Part shown: positions 41,491-50,738 of the stretch, one piece after another
Position numbering within the stretch: the first letter of the stretch is position 1
Layout: each line of letters opens with the position of its first letter
Assembly: GCA_038528385.1 (NCBI GenBank)
Contig: JBCBET010000004.1
Location: 1-64,000, forward strand
Direction of reading: 5' to 3'
DNA: 64,000 bases
Source: Shimia_B sp038528385
Lineage (GTDB): Bacteria; Pseudomonadota; Alphaproteobacteria; Rhodobacterales; Rhodobacteraceae
Made by a program: the position numbers and the translations under genes
The notes under the pieces: generated by a model
Database searches by the model: none
Seen by the model: the letters and a program-made list of their open reading frames with translations, nothing else
What the model was told of the DNA's origin: nothing

Positions 41491-41770
41491 GGCGCGTTTT
41501 TCGAGGGCGGGCCCCCCCACCTCCCCGCTGCGCTGACGCTTGCGCCTTCGGTGGCCTCGCTGCGCTCGGGGGCGCTGGTGGGGCGTGGCGCTCGCCAGTG
41601 TCAGATCGCGCTTGCGTGATGGGGTTTGCTTGCCTCCGGCGGAGGTATTTGGAGAAAAATGAAGGGCTGGCGCGCCCCATGGTACGCGTAACGGGCTGGG
41701 CTTTTGGGCGCGGGCTTGATTTGGTTTCTTGGGCCGGGGATCGCGCCCGGCGCAGGCGAGGGAGTGCGAT
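41491..41770. other. Gene-free stretch with repeat element
   Basis: This 280-base region between petR and the histone-deacetylase-like gene contains the intergenic element listed at 41632-41666 and the ribosome site GAGGGA for the next gene. No gene or RNA was seen. Confidence 0.5.
41632..41666 (+). repeat. CCTCC/GGAGG-TATTT intergenic element, copy 2
   Basis: CCTCC-GGC-GGAGG forms a hairpin followed by TATTTGGAGAAAAATGAAGG. It closely matches the element at 32003-32045. Its place between two genes read rightward fits a terminator-like repeat. Confidence 0.55.
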
Positions 41771-42700
41771 GTGGCGACGGCCTTGATTACCCATGAAGAG
41801 TGCCTCGGGCACGTGACGCCGCCGGGCCATCCCGAGCAGGTGGCGCGGCTCGATGCCGTGCTGGGCGCGCTCGAGGGACTGGACCTCACCCGCGTTGCGG
41901 CGCCTTACGTGGCGGAGGATGACCTGCTGCGGGTGCATCCCGCCGCGCATCTGGCGGCCATCCGGCGGGCCGCGCCGGCGGAGGGATGGGTTTCGCTCGA
42001 TGCCGACACGCACATGTCCGCGGGCACGCTCGCGGCGGCCATGCGGGGCGCGGGCGGCGCGGTGAAGGCTGTGGACATGGTCCTCGCCGGCGAGGTCGCC
42101 AATGCCTTCGTCGCCACGCGCCCGCCGGGCCACCATGCCGAGCGCGAGATCGCCATGGGCTTCTGCTTTTTCGGCAACGTGGCGATCGCGGCCAAGCACG
42201 CGCTCGATCATCACGGGCTCTCGCGCGTGGCGATCGTGGATTTCGACGTCCACCACGGGAACGGGACGCAGGACCTCGTGGAGGAGGACTCGCGCATCTT
42301 TTTCGCCTCCACGCACCAGATGCCGCTCTATCCCGGCTCGGGCTACCCGGAGGAGACGGGCGCCGATGACAACGTGCTCAATATCCCGCTCGCCGATGGG
42401 GCTGGCTCGGAGGCGTTTCGCGATGTGATGGAGGCGCATGTCTTGCCTGCGGTGGCGGCGCACCGGCCCGAGCTTCTCCTTGTTTCGGCGGGCTTTGACG
42501 CCCATGCGCGGGACCCGCTGGCGGGGATGCTGCTCACCGAGGAGGATTTTGCTTGGGTCACCGGGCGGCTCTGCGATCTGGCCGCCACGCATTGCGGCGG
42601 CAAGGTGGTGTCCTGCCTCGAAGGCGGCTATGACCTCGAGGCGCTGGCGGCCTCGGCCGCGGCCCATATGCGCGTGCTGAAGGAGAGAGGCGATGGCTGA
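41771..42700 (+). CDS. Histone-deacetylase-family amidohydrolase
   Basis: The 309-residue protein has the arginase/deacetylase fold: RPPGHHAEREIAMGFCFFGN with the catalytic histidines, zinc-binding IVDFDVHHGNGTQ, and LVSAGFDAHARDPLAGM. Bacterial members act on acetylated small molecules or polyamines rather than histones. GTG at 41771 has GAGGGA at seven bases. It overlaps xseB by eight bases and heads the isoprenoid precursor operon, an arrangement common in Rhodobacteraceae. Confidence 0.93.
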   Translation: MATALITHEECLGHVTPPGHPEQVARLDAVLGALEGLDLTRVAAPYVAEDDLLRVHPAAHLAAIRRAAPAEGWVSLDADTHMSAGTLAAAMRGAGGAVKAVDMVLAGEVANAFVATRPPGHHAEREIAMGFCFFGNVAIAAKHALDHHGLSRVAIVDFDVHHGNGTQDLVEEDSRIFFASTHQMPLYPGSGYPEETGADDNVLNIPLADGAGSEAFRDVMEAHVLPAVAAHRPELLLVSAGFDAHARDPLAGMLLTEEDFAWVTGRLCDLAATHCGGKVVSCLEGGYDLEALAASAAAHMRVLKERGDG

Positions 42701-42932
42701 GACGGTAGCCGAGATGAGTTTCGAGGACGCCATGGCGGAGCTCGAATCCGTCGTGGGCCAGCTCGAGCGCGGCGACGTGGCGCTCGAGCAATCCATCGCG
42801 CTCTACGAGCGCGGCGCGGCGCTCAAGGCCCATTGCGAGGCCAAGCTGAAGGCCGCCGAGGAAAAGGTCGCGGCGATCCAGCTCGACGGTGACGGGCAGC
42901 CCAAGGGGCTGAAGCCGGTCGAGGGGCTCTAG
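42693..42932 (+). CDS. xseB: Exodeoxyribonuclease VII small subunit
   Basis: The 79-residue helical protein has the family pattern MSFEDAMAELESVVGQLERG and LEQSIALYERGAALKAHCEA. With XseA (not in the window) it degrades single-stranded DNA. It overlaps the deacetylase-like gene upstream, and its stop codon shares one base with the ispA GTG start (TAGTG). Confidence 0.95.
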   Translation: MAETVAEMSFEDAMAELESVVGQLERGDVALEQSIALYERGAALKAHCEAKLKAAEEKVAAIQLDGDGQPKGLKPVEGL

Positions 42933-43780
42933 TGTTCCAAGAGGAGTTGCGCGCGGCGGCGGCGCTGTCGCACGCGACGCTGACCGACGCGCTGGCCGGC
43001 TGGGGCGATCTGCCTGTGGTGTCCGGCATGCGCTACGCGCTCGAGGGCGGGAAGGGCCTGCGTGGCTACCTCGCGCTCGCCTCCGCGCGGCTCCACGGCG
43101 TGCCGGAGGCGCGCGCGCGCCACGCGGCGGCGGCGATCGAGGCGGTCCATGCTTATTCGCTTGTTCATGACGACCTGCCGGCCATGGATGACGACGACAT
43201 GCGCCGCGGGCGCCCCACGGTGCACAAGGTCTGGGACGAGGCCACGGGCGTCCTCGTGGGCGACGGGCTCCTGACGCTGGCTTTCGAGCTCCTCGCGGAG
43301 AACGATTGCGGCGTGCTCGTGGGGCCGCTCGCCCACGCAGCGGGGGCGCGGGGCATGGTTCTGGGCCAGGCGCGCGACATGGCCGCGGAGGCCGCGGAGG
43401 CGCCGCTGACGCTCGACGAGATCACGGAGCTGCAGGACCTCAAGACCGGCGCGCTCATCGGCTGGGCGGCCATGGCCGGGCCGCGGCTCGCGGGCGAGGA
43501 TCCGGCGGCGCTCGGCCTCTACGCCAAGCGGCTCGGCCTCGCCTTCCAGATCGCCGACGACATCCTCGACGTCGAAGGGGACGCCGCCGTCATGGGCAAG
43601 GCCGTGGGCAAGGATGCGGGCCGCGGCAAGGCCACGTTCGTTTCGCTCCTGGGCCTGGGCGGCGCCAAGGCGCGCGCCGCGGAGCTCGTGGACGAAGCCT
43701 GCGCGGCACTCGCCCCCTACGGCGCCGAGGCAGCCCCGCTCAAGGAGGCCGCCCGCTTCGTCATCGCGCGGAGGCGCTGA
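42932..43780 (+). CDS. ispA: Farnesyl/geranyl diphosphate synthase (IspA)
   Basis: The 282-residue protein has both aspartate-rich motifs of trans-prenyltransferases: LVHDDLPAMDDDDMRRG near residue 80 and FQIADDILDVEGD near 206. It makes the prenyl diphosphates for quinones, carotenoids and the C55 carrier. GTG at 42932 overlaps the xseB stop. Its own stop shares the A of the dxs ATG (TGATG). Confidence 0.95.
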   Translation: MFQEELRAAAALSHATLTDALAGWGDLPVVSGMRYALEGGKGLRGYLALASARLHGVPEARARHAAAAIEAVHAYSLVHDDLPAMDDDDMRRGRPTVHKVWDEATGVLVGDGLLTLAFELLAENDCGVLVGPLAHAAGARGMVLGQARDMAAEAAEAPLTLDEITELQDLKTGALIGWAAMAGPRLAGEDPAALGLYAKRLGLAFQIADDILDVEGDAAVMGKAVGKDAGRGKATFVSLLGLGGAKARAAELVDEACAALAPYGAEAAPLKEAARFVIARRR

Positions 43781-45522
43781 TGGCCCCGGTCACGCCTCTC
43801 CTCGACAAGGTGAGCTCGCCCGCGGACCTGCGCGGATTTTCCGATGCGGGGCTCGCGGCGCTGGCGGGCGAACTCCGCACCGAGCTCATCGACGCGGTGA
43901 GCCAGACGGGCGGGCATCTGGGCGCGGGGCTCGGCGTGGTGGAGCTCACCATCGCGCTCCACGCGGTTTTCGACACGCCCGGCGTGAAGCTCGTCTGGGA
44001 CGTCTCGCACCAGGCCTATCCGCACAAGATCCTCACCGGGCGGCGGGACCGCATCCGCACCCTGCGCCAGCGGGGCGGGCTGAGCGGCTTCACCCGGCGG
44101 GACGAGAGCCCCTACGACCCCTTCGGCGCGGCCCATGCGGGCACGTCGGTGAGTGCCGCCCTGGGGTTCGTGCTGGCGGGGCAGGAGGCGGTGGCCGTCA
44201 TCGGCGACGGGGCGCTGAGCGCCGGGATGGCCATGGAGGCGCTGAACCATGCGGGCGCGGCGGGGCGCAAGCTCCTCGTGATCCTCAACGATAACGGGCG
44301 CAGCATCGACACGCCCACCGGTGCGCTGGCCGAGCTCCTGCAGGCGCGCTCGCCGGCCGGGTTCTTCGAGGCGATGGGATTTGCCTATCGCGGGCCTGTG
44401 GACGGGCATGACATGTCCGCGCTCCTTTCCGCCCTGCGCGCGGTGGAAGGGGAGGCGGGGCCGGTGCTCCTCCACGTGCGCACGCGGAAGGGGCACGGCT
44501 TCCCGCCCGCCGAGGCCTCCGAGGACAAGTGGCACGGCGTGTCGAAGTTCGACGCCGCCACGGGGCAACGCGCCGGCAGCGGCGGGCGGAGCGCCACGGA
44601 TGTCTTTGCCGAGACGCTCATCGCCGCCGCCGCGGAGGATGCGCGCATCCACGCCGTCACCGCCGCGATGCCCTCGGGCACGGGGCTCGCCGCCTTCGGC
44701 GCGCGGTTCCCGGAGCGGATGCATGACGTGGGCATCGCCGAACAGCACGCCGTGACCTTCGCCGCGGGGCTTGCCGCGGGCGGGATGGCGCCCTTTTGCG
44801 CGCTCTACTCCACGTTCCTCCAGAGGGGCTACGACCAGGTGGTCCATGACGTGGCGCTCCAGGGCTTGCCGGTGCGCTTCGCCATCGACCGCGCGGGGCT
44901 CGTGGGCGCCGACGGGCCCACCCATGCGGGGGCCTACGATATCGGGTTTCTGACGGCGCTGCCGGGCATGGTCGTCATGGCCGCAGCCGACGAGGCGGAG
45001 CTCGCGCGGATGGTGGTCACGGCGGCGGGGCACGACGCGGGTCCCAGCGCGCTCCGCTACCCGCGCGGGGCGCTGGGCGGGGCCGCAGCCGAGGCCGCGC
45101 CGCAGCCGCTCGAGATCGGGACGGGCCGCGTCCTGCGGGAGGGGGCCGATATCGCGCTCCTGAATTTCGGCGCCCGCCTCGGCGCGGCGGAGGAGGCCTG
45201 CGCGGCGCTCGCGCTCGAAGAGCGGACGGTGACGCTGGCCGACGCGCGCTTTGCCAAGCCGCTCGACGCCGCGCTGATCCGGGAGCTCGCCGCCCACCAC
45301 CGCGTGCTCGTGACGCTGGAGGACGGCGCGGCAGGGGGCTTCGGGGCCGCGGTGGCCGCATTCCTCGCCGCCGATGGCGCCTTCGACCGGGGCCTCGCCT
45401 TTCGCATGCTCACGCTGCCGGATGTCTTCCAGCCCCATGCCACGCCAGCCGAGATGTATGCGGAGGCCCGGCTCGACGCCGCCGGGATCGCGGAAACGCT
45501 GCGTCGCCTCGCGCGGCGCTAG
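43780..45522 (+). CDS. dxs: 1-deoxy-D-xylulose-5-phosphate synthase, short form
   Basis: The 580-residue protein has the DXS hallmarks: DVSHQAYPHKILTGRRD, thiamine-diphosphate site GDGALSAGMAMEALNHAG, AEQHAVTFAAGLA, YSTFLQRGYDQVVHDVALQG and IDRAGLVGADGPTHAGAYD. It makes DXP from pyruvate and glyceraldehyde-3-phosphate, the first MEP-pathway step. It is shorter than the usual 620-640 residues: between LNDNGRSIDTPTGAL and FFEAMGFAYRGPVDGHD the usual 50-residue linker is reduced to about ten. The reading frame is intact. It is coupled to ispA (TGATG). Confidence 0.92.
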   Translation: MAPVTPLLDKVSSPADLRGFSDAGLAALAGELRTELIDAVSQTGGHLGAGLGVVELTIALHAVFDTPGVKLVWDVSHQAYPHKILTGRRDRIRTLRQRGGLSGFTRRDESPYDPFGAAHAGTSVSAALGFVLAGQEAVAVIGDGALSAGMAMEALNHAGAAGRKLLVILNDNGRSIDTPTGALAELLQARSPAGFFEAMGFAYRGPVDGHDMSALLSALRAVEGEAGPVLLHVRTRKGHGFPPAEASEDKWHGVSKFDAATGQRAGSGGRSATDVFAETLIAAAAEDARIHAVTAAMPSGTGLAAFGARFPERMHDVGIAEQHAVTFAAGLAAGGMAPFCALYSTFLQRGYDQVVHDVALQGLPVRFAIDRAGLVGADGPTHAGAYDIGFLTALPGMVVMAAADEAELARMVVTAAGHDAGPSALRYPRGALGGAAAEAAPQPLEIGTGRVLREGADIALLNFGARLGAAEEACAALALEERTVTLADARFAKPLDAALIRELAAHHRVLVTLEDGAAGGFGAAVAAFLAADGAFDRGLAFRMLTLPDVFQPHATPAEMYAEARLDAAGIAETLRRLARR

Positions 45523-45573
45523 TCGTCAGGCGTCCGCTGGGCTATGCCCGCCGAGCACCAAACGAGAGCGCCG

Positions 45574-46233
45574 ATGAACCCCTACGCCCGTCCCGTCCTC
45601 ATCTACCGCTGGGTGGTTTTCCTGCTGGCCGGGTTCTACGCCGTCTACATGCTCACCACCTCGCCTTATTCGGAGCCGGGCGGGCCGTTCCGCTTCCTCA
45701 CGATCTGGGCGCTGCTTCTGAGCTTTTTCTGCGCGAGCCGGGTGCTGGCCTATACCGAGGGGCGCACGGAGCTGCGGTTCGACGCGCTCATCGCGGCCAC
45801 GGCGGTGCTCAACCTCATGGTGGTCTTTCTCTACTGGCGGCTCTTCTTCGCCGATCCCACGGCGGTGACGCGCAACGGCGAGCTCGGCGTGTGGTGGCGG
45901 GAATACTACCTCCACGGGGTGGGGCCGCTCCTCCTTTGGATCGATGCGTTCGTGATCAATCGCCCGTTTCGGCGCTACGCGACCTCTGCGCTGATCCTGG
46001 TGTCCATCGCCTGTCTCTACTTCCTGTGGGCAGAGCTCGTGGTGGGTCCGGCGAACGATTTTCCGGCGGGATCGGTGACGACGGGGCTGCCCTACCCGTT
46101 TCTCAACAACCTCCTGCCGTCGGAACGGGTGGGCTTTTACGCCACCAACACCGCCCTGGCGCTGGGCGCGCTGGCGGCGTTCTTCGGGCTGGGCTGGTTC
46201 ATCACCCGCACCTTCGGGGATCGCCCGGCCTAG
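45574..46233 (+). CDS. Six-helix membrane protein, possibly FAR-17a/AIG1-like
   Basis: The 219-residue protein has about six hydrophobic helices (VLIYRWVVFLLAGFYAVYML; FDALIAATAVLNLMVVFLYW; SALILVSIACLYFLWAELVV; NTALALGALAAFFGLGWFIT). YYLHGVGPLLLWIDAF and LPYPFLNNL resemble the conserved His-containing and YPF segments of the FAR-17a/AIG1 family, but this assignment is tentative. Start ATG 45574 was preferred to 45544. It ends four bases into the convergent SDR gene. Confidence 0.7.
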   Translation: MNPYARPVLIYRWVVFLLAGFYAVYMLTTSPYSEPGGPFRFLTIWALLLSFFCASRVLAYTEGRTELRFDALIAATAVLNLMVVFLYWRLFFADPTAVTRNGELGVWWREYYLHGVGPLLLWIDAFVINRPFRRYATSALILVSIACLYFLWAELVVGPANDFPAGSVTTGLPYPFLNNLLPSERVGFYATNTALALGALAAFFGLGWFITRTFGDRPA

Positions 46234-47063
46234 TCGGTGGCGAGCAGGGCTGCGAGCCCGTCGCGATAGCTCGGGTAGAGGAGCGTCACGCCGAGCTCCG
46301 CGTGGAGAAGCGTGTTCCGCACCCGCTTGCTCTCTCCGTAGAAGCTGCGCGCCATGGGCGTCATCTCCGCGGTGGCGAAGTCCTCGGCGGGCGGGACGGG
46401 CAGGCCCAGAAGCTCCGCAGCATGGGCGATGACATCCTCCGGCGGGGCGGGATCGTCGTCGCAGACATTGTAGACTGCGCCCGGGCGGGGCCGAGCGATC
46501 GAGGCCGCGAGCACCTGCGCGATATCGGCCACGTGGATGCGGGAGAAGACCTGCCCCGGTTTCACGATGCGCCGCGCCGTGCCCGCGCGCACCTTGGCGA
46601 AGGGGCCGCGGCCCGGACCGTAGATGCCCGCGAGGCGGAAGATATGGACGGGGAGGCCCGTCGCGGTCCAGGCGGCTTCTGCCGCCACGCGGTACTGCCC
46701 GCGGCTGGTCGTGGGGGTGAGCGCCGTCTCCTCGTCCACCCAGTCGCCGCCGTGATCGCCGTAGACGCCCGTGGTGCTGAGGTAGCCCACCCAGAGCGCC
46801 GGGGACCGGGAAAAATCGTGGCGCGCGAGGAACGGATCCCCCGCCGCGCCCGGCGCGGCGGAGGCGAGGATATGCGTGGCCGCGGCGATCTCCCGGCTGA
46901 GGTCGTGCGGGTCGAGCCGTGCCTCGACCCCATCGGCCTCCATCCGCGCGGCCTTGCCGGCGTCCCGCGTCGTGCCGATGATGCGCCAGCCCTCCGGCAG
47001 GAGCCGGGCGGCGAGCGCCTGGGCAGAGTAGCCATGACCGAGGGAGAGGAGCGTGGGAGCCAT
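46230..47063 (-). CDS. SDR-family NAD(P)-dependent epimerase-like protein
   Basis: The protein has 277 residues. The N-terminal LLSLGHGYSAQALAARLL is a variant Rossmann motif as in YeeZ-like proteins. VGYLSTTGVYGDHGGDWVDE and FRLAGIYGPGRGPFAKV are typical of the group; the tyrosine of the YxxxK-like site is in SRGQYRVAAE, lacking the usual lysine. The substrate is unknown. ATG at 47063 has GGAGGG close upstream. Confidence 0.85.
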   Translation of the reverse strand: MAPTLLSLGHGYSAQALAARLLPEGWRIIGTTRDAGKAARMEADGVEARLDPHDLSREIAAATHILASAAPGAAGDPFLARHDFSRSPALWVGYLSTTGVYGDHGGDWVDEETALTPTTSRGQYRVAAEAAWTATGLPVHIFRLAGIYGPGRGPFAKVRAGTARRIVKPGQVFSRIHVADIAQVLAASIARPRPGAVYNVCDDDPAPPEDVIAHAAELLGLPVPPAEDFATAEMTPMARSFYGESKRVRNTLLHAELGVTLLYPSYRDGLAALLATD

Positions 47064-47135
47064 GCGCCCTCCTGCGCCGGGCTTGGGGAATTGTCAAAGC
47101 TCCGCTAGCCTCGCGCCAATGGGGAGGCACGCGCC

Positions 47136-47762
47136 ATGGCAAAGAAACCGGATCTCGACGCGGCCTATGCGCTGCAGGGCCCTGAGGATGTGAAGGCGCT
47201 CTACGGCGACTGGGCGGAAACCTACGACGCGGGCTTCGCGGCGGAGCGGGACTACGTGCTTCACGAGAACGTCGCGGCGGGCTTCGTGGCCGCGGGCGGC
47301 GCGGGTCCGGTGCTCGACGTGGGCGCGGGCACGGGCCTCGTGGGGGCTGCGCTGGCGGGGCGCGGCGTGCGCCCGCTCCACGCCACCGATATCTCGGCGG
47401 AGATGCTCGCGGTGGCGGCGTCGAAGGGCTGCTACGCGGAGGTCTTCGAGGCCGACATCACGCGGCCCCTCGCAATCCCCGACGGCACCTATGGCGGCAT
47501 CGTCAGCGCGGGCACCTTCACGCTGGGCCATCTAGGGCCGGACCCTCTCCTAGAGCTCGTGCGCATCACGCGGCCCGGCGGTGTCCTCGCCATCGCGGTC
47601 AACGCTGTCCATTACGAGGCGGCGGGCTTCGCCGGGGCCTTCACCGCCATGGGACCGGCGATCGAGGGCCTCGCGCAGCAGACCATCCGCATCTACGCCG
47701 AGGGCGCGCGCCACGACCATGCCGAGGATATGAGCCTCCTCGTCACCTTCCGCGCGGCCTAG
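47136..47762 (+). CDS. Class I SAM-dependent methyltransferase
   Basis: The 208-residue protein has motif I GPVLDVGAGTGLVGAALAGR, then HATDISAEMLAVAASKG and FEADITRPLAIPDGTYGGIV. It probably methylates a small molecule; the substrate is unknown. GGGGAGG precedes the ATG. The final bases overlap the end of the convergent caiD-like gene. Confidence 0.88.
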   Translation: MAKKPDLDAAYALQGPEDVKALYGDWAETYDAGFAAERDYVLHENVAAGFVAAGGAGPVLDVGAGTGLVGAALAGRGVRPLHATDISAEMLAVAASKGCYAEVFEADITRPLAIPDGTYGGIVSAGTFTLGHLGPDPLLELVRITRPGGVLAIAVNAVHYEAAGFAGAFTAMGPAIEGLAQQTIRIYAEGARHDHAEDMSLLVTFRAA

Positions 47763-48544
47763 CGGCCTTTCCAGACCGGGTCCCGTTTTTCGGCGAAGGC
47801 GCGCGCCCCCTCCGCCTGGTCCTCGGAGCTGTAGAGCACGTCTACGCTGCGCAGCTGCCGCCCGGTGATGCGGTTCATGGCGTCCTGGAACTTCGCGTCC
47901 TCGGCGTCGCGCACGATCTCCTTGATCGCGGCGTAGACGAGGGGCGGGCCGGAGGCGAGGAGGTCGGCCATCCGGCGCGCCTCCTCCATGAGCGCCGCAG
48001 CGGGGTGGATGTGATTGACGATGCCCCAGCCGCGCGCTTCTTCGGCGTCGAACCAGCGCCCGGTGAGCAAAAGCTCCATGGCGATGTGATAGGGGATGCG
48101 CTTGGGCAGCTTGACGGAGGCCGCGTCGGCCACCGTGCCGGAGCGGATCTCCGGCAGGGCGAAGCTCGCGTGATCGGCGGCGAGAATGATGTCGGCGCTC
48201 AGCGCGAGCTCCAGCCCGCCGCCGCAGCAGATGCCGTTCACCGCCGCGATGACGGGCTTTCCCATGTCGCGGAGCTCCTGGAGACCGCCGAACCCGCCCA
48301 CGCCGTAATCGCCGTCCACGGCATCGCCATCATGGGCGGCCTTCAGGTCCCAGCCGGGGCAGAAGAACTTCTCCCCCGCGCCAGTGATGATGGCCACACG
48401 CAGGGCGGGATCGTCGCGAAAGGTCTGAAACGTGTCGCCCATGATGCGAGAGGTGGCGAGGTCGATGGCATTGGCCTTGGGCCTGTCGAGCGTGACCTCG
48501 AGGACGGCGCCGCGGCGCTCCGTGCGGATCGGACCTCGGGTCAT
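47759..48544 (-). CDS. caiD: Crotonobetainyl-CoA hydratase-like protein (CaiD)
   Basis: The 261-residue crotonase-fold protein matches CaiD along its length as I recall it: LEVTLDRPKANAIDLATSRI, VAIITGAGEKFFCPGWDLKA, IAAVNGICCGGGLELALSAD and the C-terminus AFAEKRDPVWKGR. CaiD reversibly hydrates crotonobetainyl-CoA to carnitinyl-CoA. It overlaps the acyl-CoA ligase gene by four bases (ATGA). The usual CaiB CoA-transferase is absent here, so the exact substrate is uncertain. Confidence 0.85.
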   Translation of the reverse strand: MTRGPIRTERRGAVLEVTLDRPKANAIDLATSRIMGDTFQTFRDDPALRVAIITGAGEKFFCPGWDLKAAHDGDAVDGDYGVGGFGGLQELRDMGKPVIAAVNGICCGGGLELALSADIILAADHASFALPEIRSGTVADAASVKLPKRIPYHIAMELLLTGRWFDAEEARGWGIVNHIHPAAALMEEARRMADLLASGPPLVYAAIKEIVRDAEDAKFQDAMNRITGRQLRSVDVLYSSEDQAEGARAFAEKRDPVWKGR

Positions 48545-50565
48545 TGGCGGGCCTTTCGGATGAGGGCGTCGGCGGCGATGGCCGCGCTTGGCGTGCAGAG
48601 GAGCGGGTTGACCTCAACCTCCTCCAGCGTGTCGGCATTGTCCACGACATAGGCCTGGATCGCCTCGATCGCGTCGAGGATGGATGGCAGATGCGCAGCC
48701 GGGCGGCCCCGGTAGCCGCGAAGCTTCGGTGCCATGCGCAGGCTGAGGAGCTGCGCCTCGATCTCGCCCCGCGTGGCCGGCACCAGCAGATGCGCGCTGT
48801 CGGCAATGAGCTCCGTTTCCGTGCCGCCGGCGGCCAGCGTGAGGACGAAGCCATGGGCAGCGTCCCGCGTGATCCCCACCAGGAGCTCGGCCACCGCGCC
48901 CGGAACCATCTCCTCCAGAAGCAGCTCGCCGGGCGCGAGCGTGGCGAGCGCGGTTTCCAACCCGTCCCGCGTCACCCCGAGCGCGACACCGCCCGCGCCG
49001 GTCTTGTGCGCAAGGCCCAGCACCTTCGCCGCGAGCGGCTCCGCAAGGCCCTGCGCGACCCTCTGCGCTCCCTCCCGCGTGGCCCGCGCGCCCGCCGGGA
49101 CGGGAAGCCCGTGGGCTGCCAGCGCCGCCTTCGCCGCCGCCTCGTCCAACACCTGCGCCGCGCGCGCCGGCCCCGGGTCCAGAAGCGGCGCCTGCACCGC
49201 AGGCCCGGCGACGCCCAGGGCCGCCACCGCCTCCATCGCGCTGTGAAGTCCGTGGAGCGGCAGCACCCCCGCCGCCATCAGCGCCTCGGCGGTCTCCTCC
49301 GCCAGGAGCTCGGGCAGCGTCGCGCAGACGGCGTAGCGCGCGCTCGTCTCCTTCGCCGCCGCGATCACGGCCCGCGTGGCGATGTCCCAGTCGCCCGGAT
49401 CGCAGCGATCACCGCGCGGATAGTCGAGGATCACGAGTACGAGGTCGATTCCGGGCGCGGCCATGGCGGCCCAGGCCCGGGCCATCGCCGCTTCATCGCA
49501 CCAGATGTAGGTGTGGTAATCGAGCGGGTTGGCCAGCGCCACGCGGGGCCCGAGCGCCGCCCGCAGCGCCGCCTCCTGCGCCCGCGTCAGGGCTGGCAGC
49601 GCCACGCCAGCGGCCTCCGCCAGGTCCGCCGCCAGCGCCGCCTCCCCGCCGGAGCAGGAGATGGACCCGACCGTCCGCCCTGGAAGCCGCCCGAAGAGAT
49701 GTGCGATTTTGAGCGCCTCGAGGAAGCCCGGCAGCGTCCCCAGCCGCGCGATGCCGAGCCGTGTGAGGAGGGCCTCCGCCCCCTCATCGCCCCCGGCGAG
49801 GGACGCGGTATGCGAGAGCGCCGCCGCCCGCGCCTGCATCGAGCGCCCGGATTTCAGGGCCACGAGCGCCACGCCGCGCGCCCGCGACGCCGCGGCCAGC
49901 GCCTCCCAGGCGCGCAGGTCGCCGAACCCCTCGATATGGAGCCCGATGGCCGTGATCCGCGCATCCTCCAGCAGCGCGAGGGCAAGCTCCGCCTGGCTCA
50001 CCTGCGCCTGGTTTCCGCAGGTGATGACCATGGCCACCGGCAGTCCGCGGGCCTGCATGGTGAGATTGAGCGCGATGTTCGAGCTCTGCGTCAGGATCGC
50101 CACCCCGCGCGACACGGGCCTCAGCCCGTGCTGATCCGGCCAGAGCGCCGCGCCGTCGAGCGCGTTGAGCATCCCGTAGCAATTGGGCCCCAGAACCGGC
50201 ATCTCACCCGCCGCCTCCAGCAGCGTATGGTGAAGCGCACCCGCGCGCGCATCTTCGGCCTCGGCCTCCGAGAAGCCGGAGGCGAAACAGATCGCGCCCC
50301 CCGCGCCTGCGGCGCGCAGCTCTCGCACGACCTCCACCGTTGCGTGCCTGTTCACCCCGATGAAGGCCGCGTCGACGGGCCCGTCGATATCGCCCACCCG
50401 CGCCACCGCGCGGCGCCCGGCCACCAGGCTCTTGGTGCGGTGCACCGGCACGATCTCGCCCCGGAAGCCCAGCGCGTCGGCCGCGCCGAGAATGGCCGCG
50501 CACCAGGTCCCGCCGCCGATGACGGCCACGCGCTCCGGCGCCAGAAGGCGGCTAAATCGGGACAT
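48541..50565 (-). CDS. ADP-forming acyl-CoA synthetase (acetate-CoA ligase family)
   Basis: The protein has 674 residues. It has an N-terminal CoA-binding Rossmann domain (PERVAVIGGGTWCAAILGAA), a succinyl-CoA-synthetase-like flavodoxin part with the phosphohistidine region (GVALVALKSGRSMQARAAAL, SHTASLAGGDE) and a C-terminal ATP-grasp domain (AAKVLGLAHKTGAGGVALGV; VEEVEVNPLLC-like end). It would form an acyl-CoA from a carboxylate and ATP. Coupled to the caiD-like gene, it may activate a carnitine-type acid; this is inferred. ATG at 50565 has AGAGG at six bases. Confidence 0.88.
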   Translation of the reverse strand: MSRFSRLLAPERVAVIGGGTWCAAILGAADALGFRGEIVPVHRTKSLVAGRRAVARVGDIDGPVDAAFIGVNRHATVEVVRELRAAGAGGAICFASGFSEAEAEDARAGALHHTLLEAAGEMPVLGPNCYGMLNALDGAALWPDQHGLRPVSRGVAILTQSSNIALNLTMQARGLPVAMVITCGNQAQVSQAELALALLEDARITAIGLHIEGFGDLRAWEALAAASRARGVALVALKSGRSMQARAAALSHTASLAGGDEGAEALLTRLGIARLGTLPGFLEALKIAHLFGRLPGRTVGSISCSGGEAALAADLAEAAGVALPALTRAQEAALRAALGPRVALANPLDYHTYIWCDEAAMARAWAAMAAPGIDLVLVILDYPRGDRCDPGDWDIATRAVIAAAKETSARYAVCATLPELLAEETAEALMAAGVLPLHGLHSAMEAVAALGVAGPAVQAPLLDPGPARAAQVLDEAAAKAALAAHGLPVPAGARATREGAQRVAQGLAEPLAAKVLGLAHKTGAGGVALGVTRDGLETALATLAPGELLLEEMVPGAVAELLVGITRDAAHGFVLTLAAGGTETELIADSAHLLVPATRGEIEAQLLSLRMAPKLRGYRGRPAAHLPSILDAIEAIQAYVVDNADTLEEVEVNPLLCTPSAAIAADALIRKARQ

Positions 50566-50738
50566 CCGCCGCCTCTTTCCGCGCCACTGCGCCGCTTTTC
50601 TCGGCAAAGGCGCGCGTCCGGGCGGCGATCTGCTGCGCTGCAGCATCGCGGTAAGCCGCCCTTAACGCCGTGGGGGATACCATGGCCAAAAGTCGCGCAA
50701 GGGAGGGCCGCGCCCCAAACCTGGACAGGAGCAGTTCC

